DNA of 64,000 nt from Balneolaceae bacterium (lineage in GTDB: Bacteria; Bacteroidota; Rhodothermia; Balneolales; Balneolaceae), in assembly GCA_034521445.1 (NCBI GenBank), contig JAXHMM010000006.1, forward strand, positions 620,001-684,000, written 5' to 3'. Within the stretch, counting starts at the first letter, position 1; every line of letters starts with the position of its first letter. The notes under the pieces were generated by a model. That model did not search any database, was not told where the DNA came from, and worked only from the letters and a program-made list of their open reading frames with translations. This document shows, one piece after another, positions 46,305 to 55,363 of this stretch. Position numbers and translations under genes: made by a program.

Positions 46305-46631
46305 ATGAAGAATCGAATCGACGAAACGCGGCCGCAGGCCGCCCGGGGAAACAGGCTGCGCCGCTGGACCGGCCTGGCGCTGGTGCTTCTTACGGGATTT
46401 CTTTTCACCAGCTGCGCGCCCGAATCCATAGGCTTCGCCGAAGCGGCCGTCAAGGAGCCGCTGGGATTCTGGTATGGACTCTGGCACGGCATTATCTGTC
46501 CCATCACCTTTGTGATCTCCCTGTTCGACTCCGACGTGGCCATCTACGCCATCTACAACAACGGCGCATGGTACGACTTCGGTTTCGTGCTTGGGGTGGG
46601 CACCCTCATGGGCGGCTCGCGCTCGTCGTAG
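46305..46631 (+). CDS. Small lipoprotein of a Bacteroidota family
   Basis: A 108-residue protein with a long basic N-terminus, hydrophobic core (TGLALVLLTGFLF) and lipobox FTSC (Cys 37). The mature part has FWYGLWHGIICPITFVISLF and YNNGAWYDFGFVLGVG, two hydrophobic stretches conserved among small lipoproteins annotated as hypothetical in this phylum. The LWHG and W-x-DFGF motifs are the recognisable parts. It converges on the S15 peptidase gene with a 27-base gap. Function unknown. Confidence 0.72.
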   Translation: MKNRIDETRPQAARGNRLRRWTGLALVLLTGFLFTSCAPESIGFAEAAVKEPLGFWYGLWHGIICPITFVISLFDSDVAIYAIYNNGAWYDFGFVLGVGTLMGGSRSS

Positions 46632-46658
46632 ATCCGATCGCTTCGGCCCTTGCTGCAC

Positions 46659-48524
46659 CTACCAGCCTGAAAAGGCCTCCTCGCCGCCCACCACGGGAAG
46701 GGTGAGAGAGGTGCCGTCCAGGTCCACCGTCAGCCGGGTGCCCGGTTCGGGCCATAGCGTAAAGTCGCGGTCGCTGGAGAAGATCAGCAGCGCGATGCGC
46801 TGCCCTGCGGGAATGACCTGGTCGTCGGGCTGCAGCTCGAAGCTGAATTCGTAGAACTCGCCCGGTATCAGGTCGGCGCTTTCCCGGAGATTGCCCCTGT
46901 TCTGGGGGTCGGCCCAGCCCCGGGTGATGATGTTATCGTAGATCTGAGTGTTGCGCCCCTCCTGCCAGGGGAGGGCGACCAGCCAGGCCGTGAGGTTGAC
47001 GGCCTCCTCGTCGCTGGCCATGCGGATGGTGAGGGAGGGGACCCCGGAGATATGTACCGAGTCGGTGAGCTCCGGCGTCAGGTAGATGAGCCGGTGGTCG
47101 GTGTATTCGGCTTTTGCCAGGGCTTCCCCGGAAAATGAGTAGTTGTCTGTCAGCGTCTCGCGACCCTGCGGTCCGGGAGCGTCCAGGGTGAGTCCTCCCT
47201 GCCGCGGTGCGCCGGCGGTCAGCCGCAGCGTGACGGGGGAGGCCGCCGGGTTGGGGAAGTCGGCGTAGGCGGTCGGATTCTCGCGGTCATCTCCCTCGCG
47301 CACGATATGTGCCTTGTCGGTCTCGTTTTCCACCCCGTTTTCCACCCCGAAGAGGTAGCGCGTGAACCACCTGTTCATCATGGGCGTGGGCGGTGATCCT
47401 CCGTGACCGCCCTGGTGGTAGTAAATCTGTGCGGGCAGGCCCATTTCACGGGCTTTGCGATAGATCCGGTAGCTGTGCTCGGGCATCACGTTCCAGTCGT
47501 TGAAACCGTGGGACATCAACAGGGCCGCCGTCATGTTTTCCATCTCGTTCAGGTAATCACGTCCGGCCCAGAAGTCATTGTAATCGCCGGTAATGCGGTC
47601 CTGATTCTGTGCCATGATGGAGTCACGGTAGACCGAGTCGGCGTAGGCCCGGCTCTCGGGGAACCCGCTGTGGATGAAATCGTAGAGCACGTCGATGTCC
47701 TCGCCCAGGTAGCCTCCCGGGTGACGCACCAGCCCGTGAGAGCGGTAGTAATGGTAGTAGGAAGTGTTGGGCGCCACGGGAATGATCACCTCCAGTCCCT
47801 CCACGCCGGTGGTGGCTGCGGCCAGCGGCAGGGTGCCGTTGTAGGAGGTGCCGGTCATGCCCACCTTGCCGGAAGCCCAGAAGGCCTCCACCTGCTCGTC
47901 GCCCTCGCGGGTGGTGAAACCCCGTGCACGGCCGTTGAGCCAGTCGATGACCGCCTTGGGCGCCAGCGATTCGTTTTCCCCGCCCACCGTAGGCGATCCC
48001 TCCGAACGGCCGGTACCGGGGGAGGAGGAGTGCACTACCACGAATCCGCGCGGCACCCAGGTCTCTACATGGGAGCTGGAAATCATCTCCTGGTCGCTGC
48101 GGTGGCGGATGGGGGCGGGATGGGCACGCTCAGGCGGCCGCTCGCCGATCTCGTGACGTACGTCCCAGAAGATGCTGTCCACCAGCCCGGCCACGCCGGA
48201 GTAATAGGGGCTGGTTTCGTAGATCACCGGCAGCTTCAGGTCGCCCGATTCGGTCTGGGCGGGACGGGTGACGTCCACGTGCACGCGGTCGCGCTGGCCG
48301 TCTCCGTCGGTGTCGAATTCGGTTTCCACCCAGAGGTGGTGGCGTATCCATTCCTCAGGGTTGTCGAAAGCGGGGATCACCTGGGCCCGGCCGTCTTCGA
48401 TGAGGGGCACCGTGGGGGTATCGGCGTCTTGTGCGGCGGCCTCAGGGGTGGCGGTGAAGAGGATAGCGGCCAGCAGGGCGAACAGGGACAAGGCGTTGGA
48501 AGCGCGGCGAAGGGTTCGTTGCAT
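46659..48524 (-). CDS. Secreted X-prolyl dipeptidyl-peptidase (S15/CocE-like)
   Basis: A 621-residue secreted serine hydrolase with signal peptide (about residues 1-31, AAA-Q). The alpha/beta-hydrolase domain has DVTRPAQ and PVIYETSPYYSG near the start, nucleophile Ser227 in GMTGTSYNGTLP, likely acid Asp343 in SHGFNDWNV and base His374 in YYHQGGHGG. The C-terminal jelly-roll domain (about 430-621) ends RLTVDLDGTSLTLPVVGG. This is the layout of Xaa-Pro dipeptidyl-peptidase and cocaine-esterase relatives; peptide cleavage after proline is the more likely role. It may release Xaa-Pro dipeptides in the periplasm. Confidence 0.92.
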   Translation of the reverse strand: MQRTLRRASNALSLFALLAAILFTATPEAAAQDADTPTVPLIEDGRAQVIPAFDNPEEWIRHHLWVETEFDTDGDGQRDRVHVDVTRPAQTESGDLKLPVIYETSPYYSGVAGLVDSIFWDVRHEIGERPPERAHPAPIRHRSDQEMISSSHVETWVPRGFVVVHSSSPGTGRSEGSPTVGGENESLAPKAVIDWLNGRARGFTTREGDEQVEAFWASGKVGMTGTSYNGTLPLAAATTGVEGLEVIIPVAPNTSYYHYYRSHGLVRHPGGYLGEDIDVLYDFIHSGFPESRAYADSVYRDSIMAQNQDRITGDYNDFWAGRDYLNEMENMTAALLMSHGFNDWNVMPEHSYRIYRKAREMGLPAQIYYHQGGHGGSPPTPMMNRWFTRYLFGVENGVENETDKAHIVREGDDRENPTAYADFPNPAASPVTLRLTAGAPRQGGLTLDAPGPQGRETLTDNYSFSGEALAKAEYTDHRLIYLTPELTDSVHISGVPSLTIRMASDEEAVNLTAWLVALPWQEGRNTQIYDNIITRGWADPQNRGNLRESADLIPGEFYEFSFELQPDDQVIPAGQRIALLIFSSDRDFTLWPEPGTRLTVDLDGTSLTLPVVGGEEAFSGW

Positions 48525-48614
48525 GAGAATGTGTGGGCTTTCGTTGGGGGTGGTCGGGTTGAACCGGCGGGTAATATGATTGATCCTGCGGAAAATTGAA
48601 AGGGTCGAGGCGCG

Positions 48615-49016
48615 TTACAAGTGTTCGTTGGACTGCCTGAAGGTATAGAGCGCTACCGGCGCCAGGAAGGTCCAGATAAGCACCACCCGCCAGAGCCGCC
48701 CGTCCAAGATGTTGAAGTCGTAAAAAAGCCCCGGCCAGGGATAGCCCATCACGACATAACCGAAGAGGAACTCGAAGGACAGGGTGAGAACCACCCAGGA
48801 GAATCCCACCATCACCCCCTTGCGCTTGGACCCCAGGTCCAGCCACGGCAGGATATACCAGACGTAGATTCCGAAGAAGAGGATGAAGGCGACACCGGAA
48901 AGTTGGTGGGTGGTCAGATCGTCCAGCAGGAAGGCGAACAGGTATTCCCGTAGCAGGCTATTCAGAATGGTTATGGGAATGACGGGGCACCAGGCGATCA
49001 GGTATTTCCATTTCAT
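48615..49016 (-). CDS. Four-helix membrane protein
   Basis: A 133-residue hydrophobic protein with about four membrane spans: WKYLIAWCPVIPITILNSLL, SGVAFILFFGIYVWYILPWL, GVMVGFSWVVLTLSFEFLFG and LWRVVLIWTFLAPVALYTF. The FEFLFGYVVMGYPWPGLFYD loop, with conserved-looking Glu and Tyr residues, may be functional. No family recognised. It follows a second small membrane protein on the same strand by 21 bases. Confidence 0.7.
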   Translation of the reverse strand: MKWKYLIAWCPVIPITILNSLLREYLFAFLLDDLTTHQLSGVAFILFFGIYVWYILPWLDLGSKRKGVMVGFSWVVLTLSFEFLFGYVVMGYPWPGLFYDFNILDGRLWRVVLIWTFLAPVALYTFRQSNEHL

Positions 49017-49037
49017 GGGCGGTACGTATGGTTTGAA

Positions 49038-49481
49038 TCAGAGGATGAGGGCTACGACCAGCCCAAGCAGGACTGTCACCAGACCGCTGATGCGCGACAG
49101 CCGAATGGGACCTCTAAGTCCTATCCACCGGATTGTTTCCGGTGTGGCAAAGGGGAAGTAGTATACCGCAATTCCTGTGCATGATGTGAGCAGGCCCACC
49201 ACAAGCAGTATGATATCAGCTGACCAGGATAACAACAAGGCTGCCAGGACCAGAATTACCATTAGCGCCGAGATGGCTAGTACCGTCCACAGGGCTGTGC
49301 GTCCCCGGCGGAGAAGGCGATCGTTGAACGCACGCAGCCGTTCTTCATTTTGAGGTGCCACATGGAATGACTTCTTTACCCTGAAGCCGAAACGATCCAG
49401 GGTCTTGAGGGTCACCGGCCTGGCAGAAGGATCACGCTTGCCGGACCATACGTCGATGGGAGCATTATCAGGTGTGGCCAT
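49038..49481 (-). CDS. Membrane protein of unknown function
   Basis: From ATG 49481 the 147-residue protein has a polar, basic N-terminal domain of about 60 residues, two close membrane spans (TALWTVLAISALMVILVLAA and ADIILLVVGLLTSCTGIAVY) and a third at the end (GLVTVLLGLVVALIL). An upstream ATG at 49514 is possible. No family recognised. It lies between two other membrane-protein genes on the same strand and may share their transcript. Confidence 0.6.
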   Translation of the reverse strand: MATPDNAPIDVWSGKRDPSARPVTLKTLDRFGFRVKKSFHVAPQNEERLRAFNDRLLRRGRTALWTVLAISALMVILVLAALLLSWSADIILLVVGLLTSCTGIAVYYFPFATPETIRWIGLRGPIRLSRISGLVTVLLGLVVALIL

Positions 49482-49618
49482 GGCATTTGAAGCTGCCGAA
49501 AACTCTCTTGGCATGAAGCTCGTGCTAACTCTTCTCCAGCAGCTCGAGGCGGAGTATAAATTGTTGCAGGATCATGAGGGTTTTGGAATCACTTTCTCAT
49601 TCCAAATATTCTGAATGA

Positions 49619-50449
49619 CTACAACACGAATTGCCATATGGCAGCTCCTCCAACCTGTAAAAGTGTCAAAACAATAAAATAGAGCAGGTAGCCGAGAATC
49701 AGGCTTAATACGCACTTGGCGTAATCCTCGGAGTATCTCAAACCAAAAAAGTTTTTGTATACCCATATGAAATATACCATGCCAATAGCGGTAAATGCGT
49801 ATCCCATGTAATCGCTGGTGGCACTTCTGCCACCTCCTGCCATCAAGGCAATAAGGGGCGCGAGGGAGAAGAGAATAATCTGGGCTGAGGAATAGAGGTT
49901 GAGGACCGCATGCTGTACGAACTTTCTTTTGGTACCGCGAAACATCAGGTAACTGGTCACGGCCAGGGACGGTGCCATGAGAAATATGAGATTCAACGAG
50001 AGGTATTTGGTCGAAAGCAGGATTCCCAGCCTTTGAACGTTGTCCAGAAAGGTCTTTACTTCTCCGGGCATGTCGTTCCGCATGGCGTCGTTGCCAATCT
50101 GACTAAAGGCCTCCCTTAAAATATGTTGCATGTCCAGCCACCCTGTAGCCAGGAGAACATAGAAGCCGCCCAGGAACAGGGCGTAGCGGAAGGGTTTCAT
50201 GTAACGTCCCGGTTCCTCGAAGTAGGAAGAGACGACTACACCAGGCATTTTGAACAGGTCGTAGAGCGTACCCGGCAGGCCACTGTCCACGTTGATCACA
50301 TCGCTTACGAGTTCCCGACCCAGCCGATTCAGGCTATATGGAGAATCGCCGTTTTCCGGCTGGCCAGACGCCTGCTTTTCCGCCGTTTGGCTTCCTATTT
50401 CCTGCTGCGATGCCACTGCCTGTCCCGGTGTCTCTTCTTGATTCCCCAT
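49619..50449 (-). CDS. Polytopic membrane protein (DUF3667/Yip1-like)
   Basis: From ATG 50449 the 276 residues begin with a Gln/Glu-rich cytoplasmic stretch, then LLYDLFKMPGVVV-type text: DLFKMPGVVVSSYFEEPGRY and MKPFRYALFLGGFYVLLA, the pattern of DUF3667-like proteins where a Pro-Gly-x-x segment precedes the first span. Five to six hydrophobic segments follow, the last being LILGYLLYFIVLTLLQVGG. Function unknown; no catalytic motif is seen. An upstream in-frame start at 50503 is less likely. Confidence 0.7.
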   Translation of the reverse strand: MGNQEETPGQAVASQQEIGSQTAEKQASGQPENGDSPYSLNRLGRELVSDVINVDSGLPGTLYDLFKMPGVVVSSYFEEPGRYMKPFRYALFLGGFYVLLATGWLDMQHILREAFSQIGNDAMRNDMPGEVKTFLDNVQRLGILLSTKYLSLNLIFLMAPSLAVTSYLMFRGTKRKFVQHAVLNLYSSAQIILFSLAPLIALMAGGGRSATSDYMGYAFTAIGMVYFIWVYKNFFGLRYSEDYAKCVLSLILGYLLYFIVLTLLQVGGAAIWQFVL

Positions 50450-50551
50450 ACCTGTGCATACTTGTTCCCGTTTCGACGGGCAGTACGGACCAAGTATAGC
50501 CAAACTGCGTGAATTCGCAAATATGACAGCGGTCCTGAATCTCTTTTGCGG

Positions 50552-51325
50552 TCATCCAGGTTTCCTGCCTGCCACGCACCAGACGCGGTGCGGCACGGCG
50601 ACCGGTTCAGGATGGTTCTCTGAGAGGTGGCGAGCGAGATCGGCGTCAAAACTCCGTACCTCTCCTGGCGAAAGACCACCCGATCCTACCCCGTTGCAGG
50701 TGCGCATGCGTCCCCTCCAGGCTTCATGGGTAAACGCCTCCTCGTGATCATAGCAAAACTGCTCATCCAGGTCAAAACCTCCCTCGATGACCCCGTCCAC
50801 CAGTGCCGGATACTGCCCCGAGAAACCGGACATGGACCAGTCGGGATTGTAGCGGTGCACCAGTTCCTCGGTTTCCCGGGCCAGTGAAGAATGCCGGGCA
50901 AGGTAGGAGTAGTAGGCGATGACAAGCAATCCCCCGGGACGAAGAAGGCGGCGTGCTTCCTCGAGTGCGGCGGGACCGTCAAACCAGTGCCAGCACTGTC
51001 CTGCGGCAATCAAGTCGAAGGCCCCGCCTTCCAGTCCGGTGTCCTCGGCTTTGCCTTCCATGAATTCAGCTCGATCTGAAAGTTCCTGTTCGGCGGCCAG
51101 CTTCCGGGCGGCCGCTACCTGATCGGGGGCCACGTCGATACCGGTGACCCGGCTGCCCCGGCGTGCCAGTTCAAGGGCGATGACGCCTGGACCGGTTGCC
51201 AGATCAGCTGCAATGGCGTTCTCGAGAGGAGCAAGTGTTTCCAGGCGATCATAGAAGAAGTCCGGGAACCCGGGCCGGTACCGGGCATAGTCGCCGCTAT
51301 GCCGGCCGAAATCGATTTCACTCAT
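50552..51325 (-). CDS. Class I SAM-dependent methyltransferase
   Basis: A 257-residue cytoplasmic methyltransferase of the Methyltransf_11/UbiE-like type. FGRHSGDYARYRPGFPDFFY is typical of the trans-aconitate-methyltransferase-like subgroup. The SAM-binding loop is AADLATGPGVIALELA, followed by VTGIDVAPDQVAAAR and FDLIAAGQCWHWFD, whose Trp-His-Trp triplet is characteristic. Substrate unknown. It is transcribed toward the membrane-protein genes, starting about 26 bases from the bidirectional terminator upstream. Confidence 0.88.
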   Translation of the reverse strand: MSEIDFGRHSGDYARYRPGFPDFFYDRLETLAPLENAIAADLATGPGVIALELARRGSRVTGIDVAPDQVAAARKLAAEQELSDRAEFMEGKAEDTGLEGGAFDLIAAGQCWHWFDGPAALEEARRLLRPGGLLVIAYYSYLARHSSLARETEELVHRYNPDWSMSGFSGQYPALVDGVIEGGFDLDEQFCYDHEEAFTHEAWRGRMRTCNGVGSGGLSPGEVRSFDADLARHLSENHPEPVAVPHRVWCVAGRKPG

Positions 51326-51350
51326 GGAGTATTGCTATGGGTTTGAACTA

Positions 51351-51399
51351 AAAAAAAGACCGGTTCCGCGGATAAGTCAACCGCAAAACCGGTCTTTTT
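51351..51399. terminator. Bidirectional hairpin terminator
   Basis: A perfect 13-bp stem, AAAAAGACCGGTT (51353-51365) with AACCGGTCTTTTT (51387-51399), with T-runs on both strands. It lies about 22 bases past the stop of the LVIVD lipoprotein gene, which it should end. Confidence 0.88.
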
Positions 51400-51420
51400 A
51401 AATGAAGCCCGTTGCCGTTT

Positions 51421-53472
51421 TTAACCGGCGGCGAGCTGTCGTACGGCCTCGGCCATCTTGCGAATACGGGTGGCGTCGGACGAAGAACCCGCAGTGCTCT
51501 CCAGGTCGCCTGCCAGCTCACGCAACATACGAGCGCGGCGGGAGCCGGAAGCGTTCTCGGCCTCGGCGATCTGCTGCCGAAGGTCACCGATGCGCTGCAT
51601 GTCCAGGGCGCGTCCGCGTTCCAGCTGGTCCAGGTAGGACTTGGCCAGGGCGAAGCTGGCCGGCCAGACGTACTTGGGCTGACCCTGGGCGTTGAGGTAG
51701 TCCAGACGCACGGTGTTGGCCGCGTCAATCTCGTTTTGTGTGAGATAGTCACTGGGCGTCAGCTCGAAGATGTCGAGTCCACGTGCAATTTCCGAGCTCA
51801 CAATGGAGCCGTTGTACCAGTAGACCGACCAGCTGCCCGCGCTTTCCATCTGCTCAGCGCTCAGGGGTCCCCGGTCGTGGAAAGCGATTTCAATGGGGTT
51901 CTCCGGATCGGTCCAGTCGAAGATCGAGATGCCACCCTGGTACCAGGCCTGCACCATGATATCACGTCCCGGAATGGGAATGAGCGATCCGTTGTGGGCC
52001 ACGCAGTTCTCCAGGGTGGTCTGCGGTGCGGGGAGCTTGTAGTAGCTCTCGAAATTCATCTGCCCGTTTTCCACGGTGAAGATGGCGTTGGCGCCCCACT
52101 CGTAGGGATCCAGCTCGCGGCACTTGGGCTGGCTTCCTCCGCCCCACTCGTCGGTGAACAGCACCTTGGTGCCGTCGTTGTTGAAGGTGGCGGAGTGCCA
52201 GTAGGAGAAGTTGGAATCGGCCACTGCGTCGATGCGAACCGGGTTGGCGGGGTCGGAGATGTCAAGCAGCAGGCCGTAGCCCTCGCAGGCGCCGCCGGCC
52301 AGGTCGATCTCGGGGTAGAGCGTAATGTCGTGGCATTGATCGGGTCCCCGCTGGATGGTTTCCTCCTCATCCTCCTCGTCGTCGTTGCCGCCGAACTGGG
52401 CTTCGATGCGTTCGGCGAGGGTTTCCCTCAGAGCCGCACTGTCGGCGGCCGTGGGCTCGCCGGTGCCGCCGCGTTCGGCCACCACCTGCTCCAGAAGGGG
52501 ACGGATCCAACGGGGGGAGAGCACGCGGGGACGTCCGAAGACATCGGCCACGAAGGCTCCCTGCTGGCGGGCTTCTTCAATTTCAGCCAGGTCGGCCGGG
52601 GAGAGACCGTGTGAGGGGGCGTCCACCAGATCCTCAAAAATGCGGGGAGAGCTCACGATGGCGGCCTGCTCGGGGTTGTCCAGGGGTACCTGGATCACCT
52701 CGATGCGGAATAGCGCCGAGCTGGGATCCTCATCCGGCATTAGATCCACGCACCCTGGCAGCTCCTCTTCGGGACGCACGGAGGCAGAACCGGAAACATA
52801 GACATAAACGTTATCGTTATCGTCCGGGTCCTTCAGCACCGAGTGGGTGTGGGAGCCGCGGCACGTCTGCACGTTGGCGATATACTGCGGATTCTGCAGG
52901 TCAGTTACGTCAAAGATGCGGATGCCGCGCAGGCGCTCCTGGCTCACCGCCTGGTCCACGCCCTCCGTACCGCAGTCCAGGCGTCCACCGTAACCCTCGC
53001 CTGAGACAAAGAGAAGGTTCTCGTAGATGGAGACGTCGCTCTGCGAGGCAGGACAAAGGTAATCCACCACCAGTTCAGGCGAGGCCGGATTGGAGATATC
53101 CCACACCATGAAACCGTTGTAGTTACCCTGGATGGCGTAGTTGTCTTTGAAAGCCAGGTCGGAGTTGGTCACCCCGAGGAAACCTTCGGGAGGCGGAGTG
53201 TGCGACACTTTCCGCATGTTCCAGATGGCCTCCTCGGCGTCAAACAGTCCCGCCTCCAGTCCCACGCGGGGATCGGGGGAAGGCCGTTCGGCCTGATCAA
53301 AGGTCACCACGCTGGAGGAATAGGAGGATCCTGCAGGAGAGGTGTCTTGCATAGAGGAGGAGGGGGCGCAGGCCCATACTCCGAAGAGCAGAACGAAGGC
53401 GCCCGCCCAGAGTTTCAGGGGCAGTTGTGTGATGGAAGAGCCCCTTTTTGCGAGGCGTGAGAAGTGGTTCAT
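51421..53472 (-). CDS. LVIVD-repeat lipoprotein
   Basis: A 683-residue protein with signal peptide and lipobox VWAC (Cys 35). The body is a beta-propeller of LVIVD-type repeats: GFMVWDISNPASPELV, GIRIFDVTDLQNPQYI, GLLLDISDPANPVRI and GISIFDWTDPENPIEI. Between blades lies an acidic insertion (GGNDDEEDEEE, near residue 370). The C-terminus (about 620-683) is helical and charged. Eight or more cysteines in the propeller may form disulfides. Proteins of this type are surface lipoproteins of unknown function. It sits just downstream of a DUF305 lipoprotein gene (49-base gap), a pairing that suggests joint action. Confidence 0.87.
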   Translation of the reverse strand: MNHFSRLAKRGSSITQLPLKLWAGAFVLLFGVWACAPSSSMQDTSPAGSSYSSSVVTFDQAERPSPDPRVGLEAGLFDAEEAIWNMRKVSHTPPPEGFLGVTNSDLAFKDNYAIQGNYNGFMVWDISNPASPELVVDYLCPASQSDVSIYENLLFVSGEGYGGRLDCGTEGVDQAVSQERLRGIRIFDVTDLQNPQYIANVQTCRGSHTHSVLKDPDDNDNVYVYVSGSASVRPEEELPGCVDLMPDEDPSSALFRIEVIQVPLDNPEQAAIVSSPRIFEDLVDAPSHGLSPADLAEIEEARQQGAFVADVFGRPRVLSPRWIRPLLEQVVAERGGTGEPTAADSAALRETLAERIEAQFGGNDDEEDEEETIQRGPDQCHDITLYPEIDLAGGACEGYGLLLDISDPANPVRIDAVADSNFSYWHSATFNNDGTKVLFTDEWGGGSQPKCRELDPYEWGANAIFTVENGQMNFESYYKLPAPQTTLENCVAHNGSLIPIPGRDIMVQAWYQGGISIFDWTDPENPIEIAFHDRGPLSAEQMESAGSWSVYWYNGSIVSSEIARGLDIFELTPSDYLTQNEIDAANTVRLDYLNAQGQPKYVWPASFALAKSYLDQLERGRALDMQRIGDLRQQIAEAENASGSRRARMLRELAGDLESTAGSSSDATRIRKMAEAVRQLAAG

Positions 53473-53521
53473 GGCTGGTCTTGTTGGTTGATGGCTTGCT
53501 GTTAGGTGGGTGAACGCCGCT

Positions 53522-54235
53522 TCAGGGATGATTGCCCGGGTCGGACAGCTCTTCGAGCATGAGCTTCATGCGTTCAATTTCGGTAATCTGGTCGACCTGT
53601 ATGTCTGAGGCGAGCCGGAAGGCATCTTCTTCCTGGGCGGCCCCGTCGGTGTTCACCAGGTTGCGCACCATGGTGACGGCGCCCATGTGGTGGTCGATCA
53701 TGTAGCGGAGAAAGAGTCGGTCGAAATCGGTGCCTTTGGCCTCCGACAGCTCGACGAGCTGCTCCTGGGAGAGCATGCCGGGCATGTTGGTGTGGTCGGC
53801 GTGCTCCTCGTGGTCCATGCCCGGAATATGGATCATCAGGTTGAGTCCATCGATGTGAACTTCGGGAACAGGCTGCCCGCGGCGCCGCAGCCAGGTCTGC
53901 ATGGTGTTTATCTCGTCGCGCTGGGCGTTGATGATGCGGGCCGCCAGGATCTGCAATTGTGCGCTGGCCCCGTTTTCGGGAGCCAGGCGCGACATGATAA
54001 GGGCTTGGGCATGGTGGCCGATCATGCCGATCATGAAATCCACATCGGCCTGCGAGAAAGTCATCCTCGCGCTGTCTATGCGCGCCCAGTAGAGCTCTTC
54101 CATCCGGTCCTCGCTGGGGGCGGAACTGGCGGATCGGTCTGTGGCCGTCTGGCTGCTTTTGCATCCTGCCGCACCCAGCATCAGAAGCAGGGTGATAAGA
54201 AGGAAGGTGGTACGTTGGGTGTTACTGATATTCAT
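53522..54235 (-). CDS. DUF305 lipoprotein (ferritin-like helical bundle)
   Basis: From ATG 54235 the 237-residue protein has a signal peptide and lipobox GAAGC (Cys 25). Two DUF305 halves are visible: VDFMIGMIGHHAQALIMSRL and FLRYMIDHHMGAVTMVRNLV, each with the HH motif and Met residues, suiting metal, perhaps copper, binding. EINTMQTWLRRRGQ links them. In the family this fold is periplasmic and often associated with copper or metal handling; the role here is inferred. A longer in-frame start at 54274 lacks a proper signal peptide. The LVIVD lipoprotein follows in the same direction. Confidence 0.9.
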   Translation of the reverse strand: MNISNTQRTTFLLITLLLMLGAAGCKSSQTATDRSASSAPSEDRMEELYWARIDSARMTFSQADVDFMIGMIGHHAQALIMSRLAPENGASAQLQILAARIINAQRDEINTMQTWLRRRGQPVPEVHIDGLNLMIHIPGMDHEEHADHTNMPGMLSQEQLVELSEAKGTDFDRLFLRYMIDHHMGAVTMVRNLVNTDGAAQEEDAFRLASDIQVDQITEIERMKLMLEELSDPGNHP

Positions 54236-54589
54236 GTAAGGGTTCTGTACACTTGTCGATGTTCCATCTGTCACGGGTCCCGAGGATGTCAGGTGCGTAT
54301 ATTACGGTTTCACAGGGGTGCCCGCGATGAACAGTTCGCCTAGTATACCTCCTGTAGGGCAGAAAAACCAGAGTTTTCGGGTAGAAAGTATGAAAATGGG
54401 CTAAAATACGCGACGGGCCATCCGTTGCCTGCATCGCTGAAAATTTTACAAAAAATGGGGTTTTTCCCTGCATACATTCGCCTGGTTTTATCGTACGATG
54501 CTCGTCTTAACAATGGGGCCGGACGTGCGGTGGGAACCGGCCTCGCCAACCATCAATTACGGAATACAGGTACAACCTGGGAAAACCAT
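54236..54589. other. Divergent intergenic gap
   Basis: These 354 bases separate the DUF305 gene (minus) from a secreted protein gene (plus). The frame of the plus-strand gene stays open from 54425, but the residues before ATG 54590 lack a signal peptide. I see no RNA gene, terminator or clear promoter. Confidence 0.4.
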
Positions 54590-55351
54590 ATGAAAAGCTA
54601 TTTGTTTAGAACTATCACTCTTTGCGCGACCCTGCTGCTGGGATCAATATTTGCCTCTCCGGCGCATGCTCAATTCCGGGATGGAGCGCAGCAGGATACC
54701 TTGACCGAAAGCCGCGACCAGATGCTGTTGGGACTCATCGACAACAGCCTCGGTTCCCTGGCGGCCAACGACCGGTGCATGCGGCGTACCGGTGGACACA
54801 TCCTGCTGGGACTGGGTATTGGCTCGGCCGTCGGCGGCGCGGCCACGCTGGCTTTCGGTGAGGGGGACGACGCGAAGATTGTGGGCTGGTCCCTCATCGG
54901 GGGCGGCGCCCTGCTGGGCGGGGTTAGCCTGATTCCCCTCAAGGTGAAAAGCGAAACCGAGCGACTCTATCTTGAGTTTGAGGAGATGCCCTCGGAAACG
55001 CCCGAGCAGATCCGACGGAAGTACCTTTACTGGGACAACCGCTTTGCCGAGCTGGCCGAAAAGCGGCGCATGGAGCGCATTATCGGGGGCGTCACTACCA
55101 TCATCACCGCCGGCGCCACCACCCTGGCTATCAAGGAGTTGGGCGAGGAGCGCCTGCACACCTTCGTCTGGCCCACGCTGGCCGGTGTGACCACCCTGTT
55201 GGTGAAGACCGACGCCGAGCGCCGCTTCGACACCTACCGTAGCGCCAAGGAAGAGCTGCTGCGTGACGGCGTTCGTGCCGAGGTTCGGTTGGGCGTGGCC
55301 CCTCTGCCCACAGGCGGTTTTATGGGTTCGTTGCGTGTGAGTCTTCGGTAA
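54590..55351 (+). CDS. Secreted or membrane-associated protein of unknown function
   Basis: From ATG 54590 the 253 residues begin with a signal peptide (SYLFRTITLCATLLLGSIF, cut near AHAQ). Two pairs of glycine-rich hydrophobic segments follow, GGHILLGLGIGSAVGGAATL with GWSLIGGGALLGGVSLIPL, and IIGGVTTIITAGATTLAI with FVWPTLAGVTTLLV, separated by a charged helical region (SETPEQIRRKYLYW). This internal duplication suggests two membrane hairpins. The tail VRAEVRLGVAPLPTGGFMG ending in SLRVSLR looks like a barrel strand. No family recognised. Confidence 0.72.
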   Translation: MKSYLFRTITLCATLLLGSIFASPAHAQFRDGAQQDTLTESRDQMLLGLIDNSLGSLAANDRCMRRTGGHILLGLGIGSAVGGAATLAFGEGDDAKIVGWSLIGGGALLGGVSLIPLKVKSETERLYLEFEEMPSETPEQIRRKYLYWDNRFAELAEKRRMERIIGGVTTIITAGATTLAIKELGEERLHTFVWPTLAGVTTLLVKTDAERRFDTYRSAKEELLRDGVRAEVRLGVAPLPTGGFMGSLRVSLR

Positions 55352-55363
55352 CGGGGCTGGCAG

